A DNA stretch of 64,000 bases from Diaporthe sp. PMI_573 (Eukaryota; Ascomycota; Sordariomycetes; Diaporthales; Diaporthaceae): NCBI GenBank assembly GCA_021399435.1, contig JAJTUP010000014.1, positions 248,001-312,000 of the forward strand. The letters run 5' to 3'. The notes under the pieces were generated by a model. The model was not told where the DNA came from. It saw only the letters and a program-made list of their open reading frames with translations, and did no database searches. Shown piece after piece: positions 1-10,111 of this stretch. The position numbers and the translations under genes are program-made. Positions within the stretch are counted from its first letter, which is position 1, and each line of letters opens with the position of its first letter.

Positions 1-1041
1 TGTAGCTTCGAATGCACCATATCCCCAGCTGAGAATGGCATTTTCGAAAGCCCGCCCGAACTGTAGCGTGCGATCTTCCAGGTTTCCTCTAGCCTGTACC
101 GGATTGTTGTGCACTTGAATCCTACCTCGCAACAGGGCTGCATGGTCCACAAGCCGGCCAGCAGCCGACCTTTGAGCAAGGGGAGCTTGGGTACCCCTTT
201 CCCAAATAAAGTAAACCATTTCGCATAATCGAGTGAAGTGCTCAAACCGAAACAGACAAGGGCCCGCCATCAAGATGGGATCTGCCGCTGGTAGCGCTGC
301 CTCTTGGATAACCCACACCCGGCGGAACCAATCCCGGCTGGCCAGGTCGCACAGTATACTAAACGTATCTTCGACGAAGACATCGCCGAACACGTCTTCG
401 ATCATTCGCTTCAGAGACACGCGGTGCTCAAACCCCATGCTAACAACTTGCACATGTATGTCTTGGCAGCACAGACGGTACTCTTCCATGTCGAGCAATT
501 CCTGAAGGAAAAGTGTCGAGTCCACACAGCCCTCTTTCTCGCCTAACCACACACAAACACGGCTGCTCAAAGTATATATATCGCGCATTCTCGGAATTTC
601 CCTCTCCTTTTCGTGCTCATCCTTCTGGTTGATACACAAAGCGTCCGCCCATACGTAGATTCCCTCGCAAAAGGTAAAGTCATCAAGGCTGCGGCCCGCC
701 GAGCACAGTGACCGGAGCTGCCGCAGTGCTGTAAATAGGCTTCTCGTAATACGGTGCTCCTTGCCATTCAGGAGGATCTTGACTGTGTCGTCGGGGTTGC
801 CCCAAGTGTACGACAGTGCGATGTAATTGGGTCGCTCGTCCAGCGGGACGTGGTGTATAGTGCAGGAGACAGGCTCGCCCCATAAGCCGGGCCCGACCCT
901 GAGGAGTCTGATCTGCGAGCCTTCTAGTTTCCGGTATGTTGTTGGGACTCTAGCTGTGCTTTGACCCGCGGTCCCCGAGACTCCACCAGGAGCTCCCATT
1001 CGGGCCGCTCGTCTCCGCAGAGGTAGTTCAAGCCAGTCCAT
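1..1041 (-). CDS. HET-domain (heterokaryon incompatibility) protein, 3' end beyond left edge
   Basis: Reads as one uninterrupted frame from an ATG at 1041 (MDWLELPLRRR) to the window edge, so the C-terminus is missing. The N-terminal part carries hallmark HET motifs in order: YIALSYTWGNP (about residues 68-78), WADALCINQKD (about 120-130), then RMRDIYTLSSRVCVWLG and, later, WFRRVWVIQE. HET domains are fungal nonself-recognition modules that trigger cell death on fusion of incompatible strains; many paralogues have no proven role. Sequence around the motifs is intact, with no stop or frameshift. The start is uncertain: the frame stays open further upstream, and a second in-frame ATG lies at 999. 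What the C-terminal region contains cannot be seen. Confidence 0.85.
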   Translation of the reverse strand, partial: MDWLELPLRRRAARMGAPGGVSGTAGQSTARVPTTYRKLEGSQIRLLRVGPGLWGEPVSCTIHHVPLDERPNYIALSYTWGNPDDTVKILLNGKEHRITRSLFTALRQLRSLCSAGRSLDDFTFCEGIYVWADALCINQKDEHEKEREIPRMRDIYTLSSRVCVWLGEKEGCVDSTLFLQELLDMEEYRLCCQDIHVQVVSMGFEHRVSLKRMIEDVFGDVFVEDTFSILCDLASRDWFRRVWVIQEAALPAADPILMAGPCLFRFEHFTRLCEMVYFIWERGTQAPLAQRSAAGRLVDHAALLRGRIQVHNNPVQARGNLEDRTLQFGRAFENAILSWGYGAFEAT

Positions 1042-2164
1042 CGTACTGCCTGATTGTGTGAAGAGATGTATAAGAGGACGACGATGATAAAAGAAAGTAA
1101 CGTGAAGTGAGGTGAATGGTACTTTGCAGTATTGTGTACGCAGAGACCTCGCCGGGAAACACAGATTCTGACGTGGGAAACGTAGGGGAAACCTAGAGAA
1201 AACGAAAGGACACTTCCTGAGCTGCTTGGTAAAAGGGCGGCAGGCGCTTCAATGGGCTGCAAAGGTATGCGTTGTCAGCCCCACAGTCGCGTGTAAACAC
1301 ATCCATTTAGTTGGCGATAGTGGATAGCTTGGCCTGCGTGGGTATCGAGTTGATTCAGTCAATGGGGCCCCAGCTGCCTTGGTCTGCCCACGGGTGGCTG
1401 ATTACCACCCCGTCTCCTGGATCAGGAGACCCATCCGTCGAGTGACGTGGAGCGGAGATACTGCGATAAAGAAGAGGCTCCCCAGGCATCCTCCGGCCCT
1501 ACCCGCGATCTACTGTGAACGGGGCAACATTCATGCAATTCCCGGCTGGACAACCTCTCACTTCGTTTCTCGCACCATGGCTTGGTGAAAGGCAACCACC
1601 ATGGGGAGGGTCCAAGATGGAAGCTAACAGGGCTATCAGAACCTGGTCGTGGTCCTGGGTCCTTCCTACTAGTGTGTACGATTGTATACTAATCGCTGGC
1701 TTTTGAATCCTCATCCATCGGCAGATCCGCCCCCATTGATTCCTTTGTCTGTGGAGAGAATGGTACATATATCCTAGAAAATGTGTAGTCTTGGAATCGC
1801 GGAAAGGTAGAAAGTAGACTAGGTGGTTATACAACAAGATTATAAGAGTAAAAATATGGGCTACGAGAAAACACGTGTTAGGGTTCATAAGTTAATACGG
1901 CGGGCAGCTCTCTCACAACATGCAACACTTGGTTGAAGCTCATTGAATGGCCTTGATTAAACTTAAATAAATATTTTCTATTGCCGTAGGGGACCTAGTT
2001 AAATGTCTGGAATATATCTCTCTACTACTGTCATATCTTTCCTGTCACCCATTGCATAAATTAGTTAGTTTGCTAGATTTATAATTTTCTTTACTCAATT
2101 TTTTTTAATCTATCTACCTATTAACTACTTAACTTTTTAACAGCTTTTTTGCGGCCTAAAGCTT
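1042..2164. other. Intergenic; no convincing gene, AT-rich in its second half
   Basis: Presumed promoter of the HET gene at its left side. From about 1740 to 2160 the sequence becomes AT-rich with long T runs, directly abutting the transposon. Open frames here have no recognisable motifs or splice logic and were not accepted. Confidence 0.5.
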
Positions 2165-2166
2165 TA

Positions 2167-2208
2167 ACGTGCCCGGCCCGGATCTCGGCCCACCCCCGTT
2201 CTCGGCCG
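2167..2208 (+). repeat. Left terminal inverted repeat of transposon copy 1
   Basis: These 42 bases are the exact reverse complement of 3976-4017. They are very GC-rich, unlike the AT-rich flank. A TA precedes the repeat at 2165-2166. Confidence 0.95.
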
Positions 2209-2327
2209 GCCCACACCCGCGTTCACGCGTGCACGCGTCTGTACCCACCCTATATAAACTCAACGTTTTCTCCACGAGGACTTTTTTTCTGATCACCAAA
2301 CTTCTTCTAGGCATTATCCTTATTATC

Positions 2328-3968
2328 ATGAAGCCCTATGGTGAACTTGAGATGCATGACGCCATCGTGGCGGTCAGGGATGGCATGCCCGTCAGGGAGG
2401 CTTCCAGGACCTGGCATATTCCACGCTTAATACTTCAAAGTCGTCTCGCTGGCTGACAAAGCCATCACATCGCCGCCAACCCTCTGAGAGTTCTTTCTGA
2501 CCATCAGGAGGACTAATTGGCGATGTTTTTGGTCAACTAAAGCAGCCTTGGCCATGCCCTGACTCGCTGGGAAACAAGGGCCCTGGCGGCCCGTCTGGGC
2601 TCCTCAGGGAAGGAGGTCGATCCTCTTGGAAAAAAGTAGCTAAGGGCCTTCCTCCTTCGTCACCCTATCCTCCGAAGCCGTAAGTATCAGCGTGTTGAAG
2701 TAAAGCGGCTTAGGGTAGCTACTAAATAGAACGTCGGGTCGTGGTTCGACTTCATGGGGCTACCTATTGTGAAGGTGATTAAGCCGGCCAACTGATGGAA
2801 CGCTGATGAGGGTGGGCTTATGGAGGGCAAGTCAGAGAAGGCCCTGACTATCGGCTATTCTAACGGTAGCGAGCTTCTTCAGAAGGACTTTAATTCGAGA
2901 GCGTGGACCTCCTTTCTCGAGTATATCTCTGCCACGGGCAAGTCCCTGATTCCTCTGATTATTTTCAAGGGACTAAGTATTTAACAGCAGTGGTTTCCTA
3001 TCGCCCTTGAAGATCACGATGGCTGGCAGTTCACGGCGATGAAAAAGGGGTAGATGGAGGAACCTATTGCCATCCACTGGCTTCGGAGGGTCTTCCTTCC
3101 GCTGACGGTGCCGGAAGACCCTTCTAAATGGCGCCTTCTCGTGATCAATGGGCACCATACACATACAACGGTAGATTTTATGTAGGAATGCTTCTTAAAT
3201 AAGGTGTATATCGTTTTTTTGCCAGCCCATACCTCACATATGCTTCAACCGCTAGATGTGGCGGTCTTCAGCCCTCTGAAGACTGTCTTCAAGAAGCATC
3301 TCGGCTAACAAGGAGGGCACGATTCATCGTCAGTCGTGGCAAAGAAACGTTTCCTTTATTACTATTACAAGGCCTAAATAGAGGTACTTACGGAGTCAAA
3401 TATCTGTTCTAGCTGGCGGGCAACGGATCTTTGGCCGTTGTCTAAGCATAGAGCACTTGGAAGCCACTTTATCAAAGATAATTGCATAAAGGAAGCAAAA
3501 ACGCTAGAATTGGCTACTGGCGATGGCTTCAGTAGCTATTTTTGCACTGATAAGTGCTTTTATCTGCCGCAAGGAACCTTTTTTGCAACCCCTAAGTGGT
3601 CTCAAGAGCTACGTGGCATGGTGGCCCGGTATGCCCGTCGGAAGCAACTAAGCCCTACATAACGACTCCTCTTTAGGAAAATTCTTAAGAGCTGGGACCA
3701 GAAAGACGTTAGTCTAACGATGTCCTCACAAAAAGCCCAGGAGCTGGAACGCCAAATTGAAGTCAGCAGGGCAGTCCGAAGGAAGAAGGTTCAACTTGAC
3801 CTAAATGAGCTTTTCGCCGACATTGAGGCTATTCGGAGGACCCAAATAGAAGCCGGCGTGGTACCAGAAGATAGCGACGGGTCAGAAGAGTCAGAAACAC
3901 TATCAGAAATGGGGTCAACTATCGTGGTGGCGGTGGCGTCGGCGTCACGGCGAAGGCGGCGTGGGTGA
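2328..3968 (+). pseudogene. Fot1/pogo transposase relic, many in-frame stops
   Basis: From ATG 2328 the frame begins MKPYGELEMHDAIVAVRDG, a pipsqueak-type helix-turn-helix that binds transposon ends, and ends at a TGA at 3966-3968: exactly 1641 nt (547 codons), with no net indel. More than ten in-frame stops interrupt it. Compared with copy 2 they match changes such as CGA to TGA (near 2793), CAG to TAA, TGG to TAG (near 3053 and 3183) and AAG to TAG (near 2728). The catalytic core is still readable: the NADEGG region near 2800-2820, DGHHTHTT near 3150, and LPAHTSHMLQPLDV near 3220-3260, the DDE/DDD endonuclease motifs of this superfamily. Short internal open frames (2169-2456, 3438-3662, 3720-3968) are remnants of this gene. 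Confidence 0.92.
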
Positions 3969-3975
3969 CGGAGGG

Positions 3976-4017
3976 CGGCCGAGAACGGGGGTGGGCCGAG
4001 ATCCGGGCCGGGCACGT
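3976..4017 (-). repeat. Right terminal inverted repeat of transposon copy 1
   Basis: Exact reverse complement of 2167-2208, followed by TA at 4018-4019, completing the target-site duplication. Confidence 0.95.
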
Positions 4018-4282
4018 TAGTATCGGGATTGGTTAATTGTATCTAGGGAAGCTGACGGCTTTCCGTGACTGATTAGCTTGAACTCAGACGCCAAGAATTT
4101 GCAGGAAATGATCATAAATATCCTCATTATATTGATGCGTTGTGGGCTTTGTATAAAGTTTTGATTGGCGTCTTCGTCTCCGTCGCTACAATAAATATAT
4201 ATGTATGTATAAACTATCAAGTTCTTCCATTTCCCTTGATGCGTGGATATTAGATACATTACAACTGCAACGACCACTACAA

Positions 4283-5724
4283 TTAGCCAGTCCCTATGCA
4301 AGTATGTGTTCTAAAATCATTCTCACACATCTTATCGCCGCACATAGCGAGGCAGCACTCCCTACACCATTCCACTTTTTCTCCCAAGATGGCTTCTGTG
4401 GGGTCCCCACAGATGTAGCACCAGAGGGGACCTCGACCAAGCTTTATCATCTCTTCTGACACTTGCTTTCGTGCGTGCTGGCTACACTTCCCAAGTACCA
4501 CGTGTTGCAGAGACTCCTCAGACAGCATAAAATCATCGATCACAGGCAGCAACCTCACGTAACCTTCGTTAGGAATACCTTGAAGGAGTAAATCCTCAAC
4601 CCTCTTTCTCTCAACGCATATGATTGCGTCCAAGCCCCCGATTGGTAAACTCTCACGTAGAGACGGACTGCCTGACGTCTCCCTCTCATGGCGGAATATA
4701 GCCTCTCGTACCAGCCTTCCAACTACTTGGCTGCGTGCCGGCCAGTTTTCGTCGCGCGCTGCTTCCAAAATGGAAAGAGCTTCAATAAGGCAAGCCATGC
4801 TTATCGGGCGGGTTTGGACATCAAACCAGCGGAAAGAGCAAGCAATCTTTTGCAAATGTGACGAGATGAAAAGATCAGCCAGTAGTTGACCCTCGAAGTT
4901 TACTGCAAGACCGCTCACCCCAAGAGCCTTGCCGAAGACCACAAGATCTGGTTGGATACCGTGATACTCTTCTCTCTGATAGGCGAAAGGGGCGCCGCAC
5001 CGTAGCGCAGTTAGCGTCTCGTCGATAACAAGAGGAAGTCTGATTGTTTTACAAATCTTGGCCAATTCATGCAGCTGATGAGGAGGGAGGATTTGATGAG
5101 GCTGGTTGGTGTAGACTATATGCACTATAAGCGCGACAGCTCCTGAATCCTGTGCCCGGGCCAGGCTCGTTTTCAAAGCCGGCAACTTCTGCAAGGGGTC
5201 GATGACAATGGGAGGATTTCCACATGCCACGTTTCGAGACTCCACAAAAGGGCAGATGCTGGCCTATGTGTGGTTAGTATCTTGTATCCTGCATCCGGCA
5301 AGGAGATACACATAACGAGGATGACATACTATTGCGCCGTAGCCTGCGCCGAAGGAACCAGGTAGGACAGCGACTTGAGTACATTTCATATTCTGTTCTT
5401 GCCATTGGAGGCAAGAGGTCGTATCCGTGGATTTTCTCCCGTGTTCCAAGCCAAGTTTCTGAGCAGTATTGGCTAGATGACGGAGAACACCGGCAATGAC
5501 ATCAGAATTGACCGCATCACTTGCATGACTGTGAAAAGTAATTGGGTACAATCCCCTGAAGAATGAACTGAATATCGAGGTAAGCATAATTACTGAGCAG
5601 TCATGCTGCACGAGAGCTCTGGAATTAACAGCTGGTCTGAACATACCTGAATTCAGTGATGTACTCGACAAGGATGTCGTTGTACCAATGATCCGAGCCT
5701 TTGGGGTCATTGGCTTCGGCCACA
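4283..5724 (-). pseudogene. Headless class-III PLP aminotransferase-like gene with Cys-rich C-terminal tail
   Basis: Three exons join in frame: 5724-5647, 5567-5312 and 5263-4283 (introns 79 and 48 nt; the second has ACTAAC and ACATAG before the acceptor). The protein shows the class-III aminotransferase core: LPLVIDETLTALRCGAPFA (the Asp of the cofactor-binding DE motif) followed by PDLVVFGKALGVSGLAVNF, where the Lys of FGKAL sits at the usual PLP Schiff-base position. The tail adds a cysteine cluster, WCYICGDP...WCRECCLAMCG...C...H.C, resembling a zinc-binding knuckle, which I do not know from typical family members. No start codon or N-terminal third can be found: the first exon begins at an acceptor (AACACAG), with stops upstream and then decayed AT-rich sequence. 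It may instead be a functional gene with a distant first exon. Substrate unknown. Confidence 0.6.
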
Positions 5725-6358
5725 CTGTGTTTTTTTTATCAACTGTTTATTGGTCTGTCTGCTGTCTGCTCAGCCTTCCGACTGCTCTTCAGCAGCCCTA
5801 AGCTCGTATACAAGGTCAATAATGGCTTTGTATGTCTGCTCATAGTCCTCCTTTAACGGCACCTCAAATTTTTCCTATGGCCTTGTGCCCTTTAATATCC
5901 CTTCCACCTATTAAAACACGTCGGATTAATCGTTAACAACAAACCAATATATCTAGACTAGGATAAGGCAGGTTTGAGGTTTAAGCCCTACTATTTGAGC
6001 TTTGGATAGGCTATCTCTGCGGGTTTGGCTGTAAATAAGTTCCTTTTTGCTCTCTGCCAGCTTAGCAGTAGCTTTATAAAAGTCTGTTAGATATTAGTTA
6101 AATCTCTTAACCATTTTGACTTCTACTAAAGTTAGCTGTATACTTAGATGTAGGCTATAGTATTAGCTTACTTGGCGAGGGTTTTTTTGGGATCTTATAT
6201 ATATGTTAATGTGGATATTAAGGGAAAGAGGTATTAACCGGGACTATAGCCGTGGGATTTATTTTATATAGGGACCGCCTTGAGACGATTTGGTCTTTGC
6301 CGTATAACTAATTGCCCTACTTGCTGTGGCAGATTAGTCTTGGGCTACTTGTGTCGAC
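5725..6358. other. Decayed AT-rich sequence with a short coding relic
   Basis: No intact gene. On the minus strand 5875-5775 reads as a plausible protein C-terminus (KFEVPLKEDYEQTYKAII..., ending in TGA), preceded by a stop. The rest is TA-rich with runs resembling RIP-mutated repeats. It could be the end of a dead transposon gene or another relic. Confidence 0.4.
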
Positions 6359-6576
6359 AGTCTATGGCGCCGCCAGAAGCGGTTCTCACTAGCCTTGTCT
6401 GTACGGCTGTCACAAGGCTGTCTATGTTTTCTAGGCCACATGCCACAATTGTATTCTAAACCCACTGTTATCGGCATTGTTTTTTTTTTAAAAAAAAAAC
6501 GCTGGGGTGTTTAAGCGTTTACCACTGTATGAAGGGACCGCCTACATACTGCTTAAGAAGCGTATGTACACGGATT
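6359..6576 (+). repeat. Dispersed repeat, copy A (inverted relative to 46299-46535)
   Basis: About 218 bp from AGTCTATGGCGCC to GTACACGGATT are closely similar to the reverse complement of 46299-46535. Conserved blocks include the start, the segment GGCTGTCACAAGGCTGTC, a poly-T/poly-A core at 6479-6500, and CCACTGTATGAAGGGACCGC. I see no terminal inverted repeats or clear target duplication, so the class is unknown. Confidence 0.8.
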
Positions 6577-6658
6577 AAAAACGAAACCACCTACCTTTCT
6601 CAACAACAGGTCGCGCACGAGTCTACGAGTTACGAATCCATCGTGTGCGTTTTTCAAC

Positions 6659-9600
6659 ATGGCAGACTCCAAGAGGAAGGTGCTTCCTGAGCTGCTCAAG
6701 CCAACCCTCTACGACATATGTCTGGAGCCTCGATTCGATGCAGATTGGTTCTGCGGGACTGCTTCTATTGAGTAAGTCATCCTGTCATGCTAGATGTGAA
6801 TTTACTCCTATGAGTCACTTTCACTCTCTGCTACGAGGGTGGTCACGCCCTCTCTCAGCATGTTCAACACTTGGCAGACCTTTTTTTAACAAGAATTCAC
6901 ACAGCTGCGATGTACTCACCGAGACTTCAATCATCAAATTGCACTGCAAATTTATTAACATATCGGCGGCGACAGTCGAGTGCCGAGGGACTGCGCTGGC
7001 GGTCGATCTTGGGTCTATACGGTGCGTTATTTCTTCGTCCCCAAGTACTCCCAAGGACTCTAACCCCGGCTCAGTTATGACGAGATTGAGGAAACTGTGG
7101 AGTTCGCAGTCGGTGAGGATCTTTGCCCTTCGGAGACGGTCAAGATCGTCCTCACGTACACTGGGAAGTTCAAAGGCGACCTTGAAGGCCTCTACCGATC
7201 TAGCTACACTGCCAACGAGACCGAGTACTGGATCGCAACGACGAATTTGGAACCCACTTACGCCAGACAGGTTTGAGCACACACAAACACCCGTACGCAC
7301 AATGTACTGACAGACCAAGGTTTTTCCATGTTTCGACGAGCCGCACATGAAAGCAAAGTTCCGCATGTCTGCTGTCGTGGATCGGTCCTTCTTGTGTGTG
7401 TCGAATATGCCGACCCAACACATCTTTGCACTGCCGCAGTCCAAGAAGTTGGTTGTTTTTGAGACCACGCCCCAGATGTCCACCTACGTAAGTTATACCC
7501 ATCTCTGTTTCATCACGCTGCAAGGCGAATTAGCCTAACAAAATTACAGTTGGTCGCACTGATGACTGGTCCACTTACCCGAGTCCAAGATGAAAGTCGA
7601 GTCCGAATCCAAGAAGAAGGAGTGCCCCTCGCGTCATCGCTCCGGGTGCCCTTGTCAGTTGTCTGCCCTATTGGATGTGAAAGCGAAGCGGCGTTTGCTT
7701 TGGACCTGGCGGGGGGGGGCCTGGTTCTCTTCGAGCACATGTTCCAGATTCCGTATCCGCTTCCAAAGCTGGATCTTGGGGCCGTTCCCGACTTCTCGGC
7801 TGGCGCCATGGAGAATTGGGGTCTCATCCTCTTCAGGAAGAACAGTCTGCTGGTCGATCCCGAGGACAGCTCGCTTGAGAAGAAGCAGGAAGTCGCAGAG
7901 ATTGTTCTCCACGAGCTTGCACACATGTGGTTTGGCAACCTGGTCACCATGAAATACTGGGACGGGTTATGGTTGAAGGAGGGCTTTGCAACGCTTATGT
8001 CGTGGGTGGCAACCGACAAGTTATTTCCCAGCTGGAACGTCTGGGACAAGTATACGGCCGGCTCCCTCCAAGCTGCGCTCGAACTAGATTCGTTGAGAGG
8101 GAGTCATCCGGTGGAGATGGAGATACAGGATGCGACAGAAGCCAAGCAGATTTTCGACGACATATCTTACGAAAAGGGCTGTTCTGTGCTCATGATGATC
8201 TCGAGCGAATTGGGCCCGGACAGATTTCTGACGGGCTGCAAGTTGTACTTACAAAGGTACGCTTACGGAAGCACTACATCAGAGGATCTGTGGTCTTGCA
8301 TCCAACAGGCTACAGGTGAACCAATCCGCGAAAAGATGCACACCTGGACCAAGCAGCCTGGGTATCCGGTCATCACCATAACCGAGGTCACTGAAGACGA
8401 CCCAGAGAGAGTTGTGGGCCTACATATCCGCCAGGACAGATTCCTCTCCTCCCCTGGTGGAGTCTCGCAAGCATACGATAATACCTACACCCTCCGCCTC
8501 GGGATCCGGTCTGATAGTGGGGTCAAAATGGTCGATGCAAACGTCAAGGAGCTTACTATTCCCACTTCGGACTCAAGCTTCATGAAAGTCAACGCAGATC
8601 ATGCCGCCTTTTGCAGAGTGTCATACTCGACAACTCATCTGCGAAAGCTGCTACAGGCAGCTGCAGATGAAAAGCTGACGTTGAGAGACTGCATCGGACT
8701 TGCTTGTGATCTGAAGGCACTGGTCGGCGCAGGTTTCAACAAGACCAGCGAGCTCATGGAATTGTCACTTGGTCTTGTGCCTCGAAAGGAGTACCTCATC
8801 TGGGAGATGATTGATCGGAATTTGCGAAGTGTCCAGTCAGCCTTCAAATTTCGGGAAGCGACATTGACCAAGGCGCTGAGAAATGCTATTGCTGACATCA
8901 TTGGGCCGAAATGTCATGAGCTGGGCTGGGACATATCAGATGCGGATAGTGATGACATGGTGTCTTTTAAAGCATCCATGTTTAGTACCGCCGGTCTGGC
9001 TGGAGATGTGAAGTAAGTCAATGGCCTTTCCTCACTTCTCACCTCCTCAAACCTTGGTAGTCAGACAATAACGTGGAAACAAGGGTCATTGCTGCGGCGC
9101 GTGAACTGTTTGCAAGGCGGACAGATGGCGACGGAAAGGCGATTCACCCATCGCTAAGATGGGAAGTTTTCGGCATAGTAACCGAATATGGAGGAAGGAA
9201 AGAGCTGGAACAGCTTCTGGAACTTTGGAGGACATCTTCAAGTGAGGACGAGCAGTACCTGGCCCTCGAATGTCTCGGCCGCGCCAGAACCACGGAGCTG
9301 GCCAAGTGGGTTCTGGAACTTGCATTCACGAAAGACGTGAAAGATCAAGACGTAAGTTTGCACGGAGCAATGAACCATTCTTATAAGGGACCGCTGACCT
9401 AAGGCCTGGTACTGAAACAGCTGCACATCTTGGTTTGGCTGATGGGCTCTTCGGCCCACGGGGCTGGTGTGCTTTGGAGCTGGACAAAGGAGAACTGGGA
9501 ACGGGTGGAAACCTCTATTCCGGTGGACTTGCGTTGCACGATACTTGGGGTTGTTCTCGACGGCCTCGGTACCGAAGAGCAATTACGCGACGTGAACGCA

Positions 9601-9741
9601 TATTTCGACTCCCGGGACTCAAAAGCATACCAGCAGGTTCTAAAGCAAAAGTTGGAAGGGATGGACGATAGAATACGCTGGGCTGAACGCGATGCTGAAG
9701 ATATCAAGGTATGGCTATCAAGCCACCAATACTTGGATTGA
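6659..9741 (+). CDS. M1 family zinc aminopeptidase (puromycin-sensitive/AAP1 type)
   Basis: Seven exons give 887 aa: 6659-6771, 6905-7021, 7075-7270, 7320-7487, 7550-9007, 9061-9351 and 9421-9741. It removes N-terminal residues from peptides, probably in the cytosol, since no signal peptide is seen. Family landmarks follow in order: GLYRSSY and FPCFDEPHMKAKF in the N-terminal beta domain, GAMENWG (exopeptidase substrate site), HELAHMWFGNLVTMKYWDG plus WLKEGFA (HExxH-18-E zinc site), and a helical ERAP1-like C-terminus ending in VWLSSHQYLD. The intron after exon 5 uses donor GTGAAG at 9008: the stronger GTAAGT at 9013 gives the wrong frame with both acceptors. Length fits the family (about 880 aa). 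The gap between strands 7560 and 7740 is slightly longer than usual, but the frame is unbroken. Confidence 0.92.
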
Positions 9742-10111
9742 TTTGACTAGTCAATCTTTTTTTTTTTTTAACATTCTGGAATAGGGGCATGAGTGCAAAA
9801 CTAATTTGTGAGAAAGGCTAAGCTGGGTCTGGTGGCAAATGCTACCCTCCTCCAACGTCCATAGTAGTGCTAATTTCCTTATACAACGATTCATACTGCA
9901 TAGTTGCTCTCTGAGATATACCCTACTCATTGCTGGGATCTTCTCGCGGGCTGTCGGAAACCTGGGGGGTAAAAGCAGGTCCGCGCGGCATTCTTATTTG
10001 AGAAGTCGAGCTCCGGGAGCTAGCAGAGAAAAAGGACGACTCATCACAGCCAGTGAGCAGGGAATTGAGTGCTGGATATGGCTATATGTGTCAGAGTAAA
10101 CCCCAACAAAA

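Larger units (their letters stand above)
2167..4017 (+). mobile_element. Decayed Fot1/pogo-like DNA transposon, copy 1 (1851 bp)
   Basis: The element is bounded by 42-bp perfect terminal inverted repeats starting ACGTGCCCGGCCCGG and flanked by TA dinucleotides (2165-2166 and 4018-4019), the target duplication typical of Tc1/mariner-pogo elements. It holds a transposase-length region (2328-3968) riddled with stops. A homologous copy of 1852 bp lies at 31350-33201. Both have a TATATAAACTC box about 70-90 bp inside the left end. The stops suggest inactivation by repeat-induced point mutation. Confidence 0.93.

Noticed and set aside
924..1262. Minus-strand open frame of 112 codons
   Set aside because: Overlaps the HET gene in a different frame; composition is non-protein-like and the HET frame has strong motifs.
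1499..1888. Minus-strand open frame of 129 codons
   Set aside because: No domain, AT-rich low-complexity composition, no promoter or homology clue.
6821..7483. Minus-strand open frame of 220 codons
   Set aside because: Shadow of aminopeptidase exons 2-4, which carry clear M1 motifs on the plus strand.
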